Shown here in pieces: positions 1 through 7,339 of a stretch of 16,824 nucleotides of DNA. Source of the stretch: DASWIG01 sp036397835 (GTDB taxonomy: Bacteria > Acidobacteriota > Thermoanaerobaculia > Multivoradales > J023); the NCBI GenBank assembly GCA_036397835.1, contig DASWIG010000123.1, positions 1 through 16,824 on the forward strand, given 5' to 3'. The notes beneath the pieces are model-generated. The model was given only the letters and a program-made list of their open reading frames with translations, was not told where the DNA came from and did not search any database. The first letter of the stretch is position 1. Every line of letters starts with the position of its first letter. Both the position numbers and the translations under genes were made by a program.

Positions 1-705
<705 letters not shown>

Positions 706-716
706 TCGCGAGCGGG

Positions 717-722
717 ATTGTA
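717..722 (-). promoter_or_regulatory. Candidate -10 box for the UbiB-family gene
   Basis: The minus strand reads TACAAT here, five of six matches to the sigma-70 -10 consensus. It lies 11 bases upstream of the ATG at 705, within the 64-bp divergent intergenic region. No good -35 hexamer lies 16-19 bases further up. If used, transcription would begin around 710, leaving a leader of only about five bases. Confidence 0.3.
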
Positions 723-769
723 CCGAAGGCCTACGGGCCGGACCGTTTCGGTGAAGTAGACTGCGACCA

Positions 770-2338
770 ATGCCCCGCTTCTTCAACACCACCGGCCCCT
801 GCAATCCGCTAAAGCACTACACGCTGCCCACGGAGCCGCGGCTGCCCGAGGTCCGTCCGCTCATCGAGAAGGAGCTCTACTTCGTGCTCCACGCGCCGCG
901 GCAGAGCGGCAAGACCACCTGCTTCCAGGCCCTGGCCCGGACGCTCACCGCCGAGGGGACGTACGCGGCGGTCCACGCCAGTTGCGAGCGCGGCCAGGCG
1001 GCCCGCTCGGACGTGGAGCGCGGCGTCCAGGCGGTGCTGCGCGCGATCGCCAACCAGACCCGGCCACTGCCCGAGCCGCTGCGGCCCGAGCCGCTCGACG
1101 ACTTCCGCCACATCGAGGCCGAGAGCCGTCTCCATGCCTGGCTCACCCATTGGTGCGAGCGCTCCGAGCGCCCCGTGGTGCTCTTCCTCGACGAGATCGA
1201 CGCGCTCCTCGACGACACCCTGATCTCCGTGCTCCGGCAACTGCGCGAAGGCTATTCCGACCGTCCCGAGCACTTCCCTCACTCGGTCGTCCTCATCGGC
1301 CTGCGCGACGTTCGCGACTACAAAGCCAAGATCCGACCCGTCAGCGAGACCCTGGGGACGGCCTCGCCCTTCAACGTCAAGGCCGAGTCGCTGACGCTCG
1401 AGAGCTTCACCGCTGACGAGGTCGCCATCCTCTACCGCCAACACACCGAGGAAACCGGCCAGGTCTTCACCGACGCGGCGCTCGAGCGCGCCTACGAGCT
1501 GACTCGCGGACAGCCCTGGCTGACGAACGCCCTGGCCCGTCAGCTCGTCGAGACCCTGGTGCCGGATCGCGCGAAGCCGGTCGACGCCGAGCACGTCGAC
1601 CGCGCCGCGGAGATCCTGATCGAGCGCCGGGACACCCATCTCGACTCGCTCATCGAGCGTCTCCGCGAGCCCCGGGTCGAGCGGGTGATCTCACCGATCC
1701 TGGAGGGCGAGCTGGTGCTCGGGGACCGCCTCGACGACGACGTCGCCTACGTCGAGGACCTGGGGCTCGTGGATTCGAGCTCCGGCCACCTGAAGATCGC
1801 CAATCCGATCTACCACGAGGTCATCCCCCGAGCCCTTGCCGCCGTCACCCAGAAGACGATCCCCTACCGGACCGAGTGGTACCTCACCGACGACGGCCGC
1901 CTCGACATGGACGCGTTGCTCGACGGCTTCCTCGAGTTCTGGCGCCGGCACGGCGAGGCGATGCTGCGCAGCCAGCCCTACAAGGAGGTGGCCTTCCAAC
2001 TCGTGGTCATGAGCTTCCTGCAGCGGATCACCAACGGCGGCGGCCACATCGACCGCGAGTACGCCATCGGCCGAGGACGCATGGACCTGTGCGTCCACTG
2101 GCCCTACCAGGGAGGCGTGCAGCGGGAGGTGCTCGAGATGAAGGTCTGGCGCGACGGCCAGGCCGATCCCGTCACGCGCGGCCTGGGCCAGCTCGGACGG
2201 TATCTGGGTTCCCTCGGGCTCGACCACGGGACGCTCCTCGTCTTCGACCGGCGCTCGACGGCGAGTCCGCTCGCGGAGCGCAGCGAAACGTCGCGGATCG
2301 AGCACGACGGACGCCGCATCCGTCTCCTTCGGCTCTGA
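770..2338 (+). CDS. AAA-family ATPase with C-terminal PD-(D/E)XK nuclease-like domain
   Basis: The protein has 522 residues. Walker A is APRQSGKTT (42-50, K48) and Walker B is VVLFLDEID (136-144, D141/E142). A middle region with GQPWL is typical of this STAND/AAA-like ATP-binding family, followed by a probable winged-helix region near 300-350. The C-terminal part carries D439, E456-x-K458 and a Q-rich helix, the arrangement of a PD-(D/E)XK nuclease fold. From memory, near full-length relatives are common, often in several copies per genome, and are annotated only as 'ATP-binding protein'; no function is established. It is the only plus-strand gene in the window and faces the propeller/Calx-beta gene convergently. 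The ATG at 770 has no clear Shine-Dalgarno; it was chosen because the conserved start (PRFFNTTGPCNP) follows directly. A defence or mobile-element role is possible but only inferred. Confidence 0.9.
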   Translation: MPRFFNTTGPCNPLKHYTLPTEPRLPEVRPLIEKELYFVLHAPRQSGKTTCFQALARTLTAEGTYAAVHASCERGQAARSDVERGVQAVLRAIANQTRPLPEPLRPEPLDDFRHIEAESRLHAWLTHWCERSERPVVLFLDEIDALLDDTLISVLRQLREGYSDRPEHFPHSVVLIGLRDVRDYKAKIRPVSETLGTASPFNVKAESLTLESFTADEVAILYRQHTEETGQVFTDAALERAYELTRGQPWLTNALARQLVETLVPDRAKPVDAEHVDRAAEILIERRDTHLDSLIERLREPRVERVISPILEGELVLGDRLDDDVAYVEDLGLVDSSSGHLKIANPIYHEVIPRALAAVTQKTIPYRTEWYLTDDGRLDMDALLDGFLEFWRRHGEAMLRSQPYKEVAFQLVVMSFLQRITNGGGHIDREYAIGRGRMDLCVHWPYQGGVQREVLEMKVWRDGQADPVTRGLGQLGRYLGSLGLDHGTLLVFDRRSTASPLAERSETSRIEHDGRRIRLLRL

Positions 2339-2425
2339 ATGACGGCGGTGCCGGGCGCCATGGAGACGACGGAGCCGGACGAGACGGCAGGATAGCGGCG
2401 AGGCCGAGCTCGCGGCCCGACCCTC

Positions 2426-5029
2426 TCATGGCGACGGCACGAGACGCTGGAGGCGAATCGCCTCGCGGCCGTCGCCGTCCACCTCCTGCCAGACGACGAC
2501 GGCCTGCCCGGCGGCGTTGGCCGCCACGGCGCCCTGGTGTCGCCCGCGAGCGGCGGGACCGCCGATCCTCAGCTCGCGTCCGAGCAGGGCGCCGGACGCT
2601 GCGACGACCTGGGCGCGGATCTCGCTCACGCCGCCGGCGCTGCGGCTCTCCCAGACCACCAGCGCCGCGTCGTGGCCGAGCGCGGCCACCTTCGGCGCGA
2701 AGTTATCGAACCGCGGGCTCGCGCTGATCCGGACGTCGTCTCGGATCGGACGGCCGTCGTGGTGGACCACGCGTCCGGCGACGTGGGCGCGCTCGCCGGG
2801 CACCTCGACGCTCTGCCACACGGCGAGGAACTGCGCGTTGCCCAGGGCGGCGACGTCGGGTGCTTCCTGGATTCCGGCGGCGACGCGGTTGACCCCGAGG
2901 AGGTCGCCGGCGGCCGTGCCGTCGGGGAGGAGGAAGGCGCCGGCGATGCCGGTCTCGGAGCCGTCGAACGCGTCGCCGGCCAGCAGCAGGCCGCTGCCGT
3001 CGGGCCGCAGGCCGAGGGCCGCGGCGCCGAGCATGGCGTCGGGACCCGCGACGGCCCGCGCGGGGCGCAGGAGACGGCCGACGACGTTGAAGAACAGCGT
3101 CTCGACGGTGCCGCCCTCGGGATGGCCGCTGCTGTTCCTGAGCTGACCGCCGGCCACCAGACGGTTCTTGCCGACGGCGGCCAGGTCGACGTAGCTCATG
3201 GTCGGCCCGTGGAAGATCTCCGGGCCGCGGTGGAGCAGCTTCGGCGCTCCCCACGCGCCGCGGGCGGTGGCGTGCCGCAAGTACAGGTGCGCGGCGCCGA
3301 AGCCGTGCTTGAGGAGGGCGTCGTAGCTGTTGTGCTGCCAGACGAGCGAGAAGCCGCCGCCCGGGTGAGCCACGATGGCCGGGTGCTCGGACCTCATGCC
3401 GGCGTCCATGGGCGGGCCGAGCGGCTCGCCGCCACGGCTGAAGCGCCGCGCCACGACGCCAGAGCCGCGGCGCCAGGCCACGGCGAAGGAGCCGTCGGCG
3501 GCGAGGGCGACGGCCGGCGTCTCGTGGCGCGCGCCGTCGCCGCCGCCCACCACGATCGGACCGCCGCGGCGCCGGAGCGGCGGCGGCGTCTCGTCGTCAC
3601 GGATCTGCAGGTCGGTGCGCGAGACGCGGGTAAGCCCCGCGCCGCCGGTGGGATTCGAAAGCACGATCGCGACCCTCTCGTGCATCTCCGCCGCGGCGTC
3701 GTCGAGCAGCTCGACGCGCAGGGTCCGCGGCTGGCTGTCGCCTGCCGGGAAGCTCAGGGTGCCGCTCGCGGGCACGTAGTCCACGCCGGGCGTCGCGGAG
3801 ACCGCCGCGGTGGCCCAGTCGACGTCGACGGCGGCGCCGCTGCCGCCCGTGCGGCGGACGGTGAAGGCGATCTCGCCGTCCCTCTCGCTCGCCGCGAACG
3901 AATCACGGTCGAGCCCCAGCAGGCCGGGGCCGCCGGCGTTGAAGAGGCGCGCGTACGGGCTCCAGGCCAGGACGAGACGGCCGTCCGCGCCGCCGCCGGC
4001 CACGAGCTCGGGGAAGCCCCAGATCTCGGGGAGACGCCGCGCGCCGCTCGTCGGCTCGCCCGAAGCGGCGTCGAATTCCCGTGCCGAGACCGCGGCGAAG
4101 GGCAGCGTCAAGTCCCGTTCCGACCACAGGACGAAGTAGGTGTCCGGGGAGAGGGTCACGACGGCGCGCGGATAGCCGGCGACGCCTTCCTCCGCCACGC
4201 CGCGGGGCGGGCCGAGAGGCTCGCCGTCCTCGTCGTAGAAGCGGGCGGTCAGCGGCGCGTCCCAGAGCACGGCGAGCTCGCCGGCGCTCGTCATGGCCAG
4301 GCGCGGATCGAAGAACGTCGAGGTCGGCGCGGTGCTGACCTGCCGCGGCTCGCCCTGGGGACGTCCGTCGGCGTCGTAGAAGGCGGCGCGGCACTGCCTC
4401 GACGTGGTGATCCAGCTCACCGCGAAACGCCCGCCGGGCGCGCAGGCCAGGCCCGGGTCGCTTTCGGCGCCGGCCGTCACCGTCCAGGCGGCGGCGAGCG
4501 GATCGCCGTGGGCGTCGTAGCGCCGGGCGAAGACCTCGGCGTCGCCGATCGCCTTCCAGACGACGACGAAGGCGCCCTCGGCGTCGCTGCACAGCGCCGT
4601 CCGGATCGACGTCGTCTCGGCGCCCGAGATGCGGAACGGCTCGCCGAGAGGCGTGCCGTCGCCGGCGTCGAAGCGGCCGCCCACGAGGCCGTGACCGTCG
4701 TTCCAGATGACGACCCACGTCCGCGCAGCGCCGCGGGCCACCGCCGCGTCCCAGGACCACGACGGCGGACGGGCCAGCAGGATGGCCGGGCTGGTGGGGC
4801 GCCCGGCGTCGTCGAAGGTGCGGGCGAAGAGCCTGCCGCGCTGCGCCCGGGGCACCGTCCAGACGACGACGAAGCCGTCGTCCGTGAGAGCGACGGCGGG
4901 CCCCTGGGGGCCGCGCACGGGATTGGGGTCGAAAAGGACCGGAGGAGCGACGGGCGCCGGCTGTCCGGCGCCCGTCATGGGAACGACAAGGAGGAAGGAG
5001 AACGCGAGAAGGAGCACCTTGCGAGCCAT
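2426..5029 (-). CDS. Secreted protein: seven blade-like repeats, Calx-beta domain, seven blade-like repeats
   Basis: The protein has 867 residues. The ATG at 5029 was chosen because a near-perfect Shine-Dalgarno (GGAGGTGATC) lies just upstream and a signal peptide (MARKVLLLAFSFLLVVP, to about residue 22) follows. Seven repeats of about 46-54 residues have a V-x-W core centred on W57, W109, W158, W206, W256, W302 and W356, each usually followed by an R-x-F/Y-D-x-x-G-x-P-L-G hairpin. A Calx-beta domain follows (about 371-479; DYVPASGTLSF and the closing IRDDE). A second series has cores at W519, W564, about 627, about 685, W738, W793 and W847, the third and fourth being degenerate. Seven repeats twice suggests two seven-bladed beta-propellers. 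Calx-beta domains bind calcium in adhesion and exchanger proteins. The protein probably acts at or outside the cell surface. Function and ligand are unknown. There is no anchor beyond the signal peptide. Confidence 0.88.
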   Translation of the reverse strand: MARKVLLLAFSFLLVVPMTGAGQPAPVAPPVLFDPNPVRGPQGPAVALTDDGFVVVWTVPRAQRGRLFARTFDDAGRPTSPAILLARPPSWSWDAAVARGAARTWVVIWNDGHGLVGGRFDAGDGTPLGEPFRISGAETTSIRTALCSDAEGAFVVVWKAIGDAEVFARRYDAHGDPLAAAWTVTAGAESDPGLACAPGGRFAVSWITTSRQCRAAFYDADGRPQGEPRQVSTAPTSTFFDPRLAMTSAGELAVLWDAPLTARFYDEDGEPLGPPRGVAEEGVAGYPRAVVTLSPDTYFVLWSERDLTLPFAAVSAREFDAASGEPTSGARRLPEIWGFPELVAGGGADGRLVLAWSPYARLFNAGGPGLLGLDRDSFAASERDGEIAFTVRRTGGSGAAVDVDWATAAVSATPGVDYVPASGTLSFPAGDSQPRTLRVELLDDAAAEMHERVAIVLSNPTGGAGLTRVSRTDLQIRDDETPPPLRRRGGPIVVGGGDGARHETPAVALAADGSFAVAWRRGSGVVARRFSRGGEPLGPPMDAGMRSEHPAIVAHPGGGFSLVWQHNSYDALLKHGFGAAHLYLRHATARGAWGAPKLLHRGPEIFHGPTMSYVDLAAVGKNRLVAGGQLRNSSGHPEGGTVETLFFNVVGRLLRPARAVAGPDAMLGAAALGLRPDGSGLLLAGDAFDGSETGIAGAFLLPDGTAAGDLLGVNRVAAGIQEAPDVAALGNAQFLAVWQSVEVPGERAHVAGRVVHHDGRPIRDDVRISASPRFDNFAPKVAALGHDAALVVWESRSAGGVSEIRAQVVAASGALLGRELRIGGPAARGRHQGAVAANAAGQAVVVWQEVDGDGREAIRLQRLVPSP

Positions 5030-5032
5030 CGG

Positions 5033-5042
5033 GATCACCTCC
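5033..5042 (-). promoter_or_regulatory. Strong ribosome binding site that sets the start at 5029
   Basis: The minus strand reads GGAGGTGATC, an almost full complement to the 16S rRNA 3' end, just before the ATG at 5029. An in-frame start at 5062 lacks such a site and would place 11 residues ahead of the signal peptide, so 5029 is preferred. Confidence 0.8.
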
Positions 5043-5320
5043 GGGGATCGCTGAGGATCCACCGTGATGGTGTCCCGCCCGATCCCAAGAAAGGAGCTCG
5101 ATTCAGGGATGCCACCCGAACAAGCTCATTTGCAATATTAGCGGTCCTGCTCGCGCGTGACGCCACCCGGCGGAGTAGTGTTGGAGAGCATCTCGGGGCG
5201 GGGCGAAGGCGCCGCAGGAGCGAGCGCCGCGCGTAGCGTCAGCGTCGACGAGGATACGCGCCATCGGCCGAGCTTATCGCGTATCCGGGTGCGTTCGCAG
5301 TGCCTGGGGGTACGGGTCGG
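5043..5320. other. Intergenic stretch with no recognisable gene
   Basis: The 278 bases between the propeller/Calx-beta gene and the tRNA were read on both strands. Short open frames here have no ribosome site or recognisable product. The only local AT-rich patch, around 5125-5142, may hold a promoter for the minus-strand gene at 5029, but no well-spaced -35/-10 pair could be assigned. Confidence 0.5.
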
Positions 5321-5394
5321 TGGTTCCGGGACCAGGATTCGAACCTGGATAATCAGCTCCAAAGGCTGACGTCCTGCCATTAGACGATCCCGGA
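5321..5394 (-). tRNA. tRNA-Gln (anticodon TTG), CCA encoded
   Basis: The minus strand folds into a full cloverleaf of 74 bases including the encoded CCA. The acceptor strands TCCGGGA and TCCCGGA pair over seven bases, with discriminator A. The D arm is GTCTAATGGCAGGAC. The anticodon stem TCAGC/GCTGA closes a CTTTGGA loop, giving anticodon TTG for CAA (glutamine). The variable loop has four bases, and the T arm is CCAGG-TTCGAAT-CCTGG. Nothing suggests it is degenerate. It stands alone between the VioB-like gene and the propeller/Calx-beta gene. Confidence 0.97.
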
Positions 5395-5424
5395 ATGGGC
5401 CGCGGCCGGCTCACAGCACGGCCT

Positions 5425-5454
5425 ATGGTACACCAGGCCGGGTGGCAAGGGTAA
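5425..5454 (-). promoter_or_regulatory. Candidate promoter for tRNA-Gln
   Basis: On the minus strand a TACCAT box (5425-5430, four of six matches) is preceded at 18 bases by TTACCC (5449-5454, three of six). Transcription would start near 5418, about 24 bases before the mature tRNA 5' end. The match is modest and position is the main support. Confidence 0.35.
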
Positions 5455-5520
5455 GGAGGTCAGCGCCTCGAGGACGACGGCCGCAGGCGCGAGTACACGT
5501 CTCGGAAACGTCTGCGAAGG

Positions 5521-7122
5521 CTAGCCGGGCGCGCCGTCGTTCAGCCAGGTGACGATCGCGGCTTGCTTGGCAGCGGAAAGGTCGCGAACGACCGGCATGT
5601 AGCGCGGGTCCTCAATGGGAAAGCTGAAGACCTGGAGCAGCGTCGGGATCCAGCCGCCGTCTCGAATGGCCTCCGGGTCGGTGAGGGGCACGAAGCTCAT
5701 GAACGGATAGAGTCGGGCGTACTGCTCCATGATCGGCTGGAGGTACTCCCAGGTCGCAGCGGCGTTGAATTCGTCGTGAACGAGGATGCTGAGGAAGGTC
5801 TCGGGATCGGGATGAAGGGTCGCGGGTTTCGGGTGGAAGCTCAACGCATAGACCTGCCCGTCGATATAGCCGCGGGCGTTGGCGGGGTTACCGCCGTCGA
5901 TGGTGACCGTGGCGTACCCGCTCGCATCCGTCGTGGCCGAAGCAGGCGTGAAGCTGAGGGGCGTCCCGCCGGCTCCGGCGGTGCCCATCGGCGGCGGGGG
6001 GTTCGCAGGCAGCCGGCTCGTCGCGTCCTCGATCGCGATCTCGACCCCTCCCTGCGCGTGGCCGAAGCGCCCCGCCCAGAATCGGACCATCGCCTGGGCG
6101 TTCGCCTCCAGGCGGAAGACGTAAGGCGTGGCGTCGACGTACAGTCCCGAGGGATCTTCCTGGAAGGTCGCCGCCTGCGGACCCTGACCGACAGTGATCG
6201 GCGTGTTGAGGAGGCTCTGGTAGTCCTCTTCGGAGATGCCGGAGAGATCGAAGTCCTGGACCAGGGCGTGGGTTTGCCGGTCCTCGCTCGAGTAGTCGAA
6301 CGTGCCCAACGTGGCCGTCGGACCTTTCAGTGCCGTGAACGAGACCTCCAGCGTGCCGAGGTCCGGGGGCGAGCCATCGCTGTTCCAGGGGATCGCGTTG
6401 AGCAGGTCGATCGTTAGCCGGCGGTCTTGGACGATCGCCGGCCCGAAATTCAGCCCCTGGACCTGGGTGCCGACGGGGCGCAGCAGACGTCCCTCGACGA
6501 AGTTGATCGGCTGGTCCGCTTCGCCGGGGCCGATCGTGCCCACGATCCGGCCGAGACAGCGCGAGGCGGGGGGACGCGAGCTCGGCGGTTCCTGGAACGG
6601 CTGGTCGACCACGAACTTGATCGAGAGCAGATCCGGGCTGAGCTTCTGCAAACGCTGCAACGCATGCGAGGTGATGCTGCTGCCCCAGACCGGGCTGACC
6701 AGCACCGACTGGTAGGCCGCGCTGAAGCCGACGTAGTCCTGAAACCACACCGGCTCGAAGTCCACGATGACGGAATCCTCGCCGTCGCCGATCTGGATTT
6801 GCAGGCCGTAGAGCATGGACACCATCTGCTGCTGCGGATCGAGGTCGACGATCTTGGCCGGCACGCCGCCGCCACCCCAATTGTCCGTCGACGTGACGCC
6901 GTGGCCGACCAGAGAATCCGTCGATCCGTCGCCGGTGCCGTCGTCGATTACGCTCTGCACCGTGCATCCGGTCAGTTGAAAATAGGCGCTGCCGCTGGGA
7001 TTCCACAGCCTGGGACCCAGGGGCCGGGCAAGGTTGTAGTTCGACGTCACGTTGTTGATCGTCGACGGTCCGGTGGTGAACTGGCCGGCAAAGTGGATAC
7101 GCGGCAGGTCGAGATAGCTCAT
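5521..7122 (-). CDS. Stand-alone homologue of the VioB N-terminal half (no ferritin-like domain)
   Basis: The protein has 533 residues. The ATG at 7122 has AAGGAG nine bases upstream and begins MSYLDLPRIHFAGQF, closely like the VioB start (MSILDFPRIHFRGW, recalled from memory). More collinear matches follow: GRLLRP at 211-216, an L-x-N/L-A-I-P segment near 240, YPFMS at 472-476, and YMPVVRDLSAAK at 508-519 against VioB YMPSTRELSAPK. The protein stops about ten residues later, just where VioB continues into its ferritin-like catalytic domain. A small Ig-like segment (DASGYATVTI, near 395) fits the beta-rich nature of this half. VioB and RebD couple indole-pyruvate imines in violacein and rebeccamycin synthesis; without the second domain that chemistry is unlikely here. 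No signal peptide is seen. No violacein-type partner gene is nearby. The homology call is fairly firm; the function is unknown. Confidence 0.8.
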   Translation of the reverse strand: MSYLDLPRIHFAGQFTTGPSTINNVTSNYNLARPLGPRLWNPSGSAYFQLTGCTVQSVIDDGTGDGSTDSLVGHGVTSTDNWGGGGVPAKIVDLDPQQQMVSMLYGLQIQIGDGEDSVIVDFEPVWFQDYVGFSAAYQSVLVSPVWGSSITSHALQRLQKLSPDLLSIKFVVDQPFQEPPSSRPPASRCLGRIVGTIGPGEADQPINFVEGRLLRPVGTQVQGLNFGPAIVQDRRLTIDLLNAIPWNSDGSPPDLGTLEVSFTALKGPTATLGTFDYSSEDRQTHALVQDFDLSGISEEDYQSLLNTPITVGQGPQAATFQEDPSGLYVDATPYVFRLEANAQAMVRFWAGRFGHAQGGVEIAIEDATSRLPANPPPPMGTAGAGGTPLSFTPASATTDASGYATVTIDGGNPANARGYIDGQVYALSFHPKPATLHPDPETFLSILVHDEFNAAATWEYLQPIMEQYARLYPFMSFVPLTDPEAIRDGGWIPTLLQVFSFPIEDPRYMPVVRDLSAAKQAAIVTWLNDGAPG

Positions 7123-7176
7123 AGCGGCTCGCTCCTTCGAGAATACGTGTCGGGGCTGTGTATCGGACTGGCTGAG

Positions 7177-7205
7177 ATGATAACATACCTGACCCGTATC
7201 CGCAA
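7177..7205 (-). promoter_or_regulatory. Candidate sigma-70-type promoter for the VioB-like gene
   Basis: The minus strand has TTGCGG (7200-7205) and TATCAT (7177-7182, five of six) separated by 17 bases, in an AT-rich patch rare in this window. Transcription would start near 7170, leaving a leader of about 48 bases with the AAGGAG site. This suggests the gene is transcribed independently of the RNase E/G gene upstream. Confidence 0.5.
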
Positions 7206-7339
7206 GGGGTCGCTGGCGCGTCGTCTTCGACCACGGCTGCCCGCCCTGCGACTGTCCCTGAGGGGTGCGCAGGGTCCGGCCAGGAACCCCGCGCTCCAGA
7301 TTCGTCGCCGGCATCGGCAGCGGTCCCTGCCCGTCCTAC

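Noticed and set aside
2339..2425. Bidirectional terminator between the convergent ATPase and propeller genes
   Set aside because: Only a five-pair GGCCG/CGGCC stem with no adjacent T- or A-run was found; not enough to call.
2537..5236. An 899-codon plus-strand open frame opposite the propeller/Calx-beta gene
   Set aside because: The minus strand has a signal peptide, a strong ribosome site and clear domains; the plus-strand frame has none of these.
5321..5394. tRNA-Gln as an integration site for a mobile element
   Set aside because: No second copy of the tRNA 3' end, no integrase and no change in base composition were seen on either side within the window.
5463..5490. GCGCCT/AGGCGC inverted repeat after the VioB-like gene as a terminator
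   Set aside because: The stem is six base pairs with a 16-base loop, and no T-run follows on the minus strand, so it is no better than chance in DNA this GC-rich.
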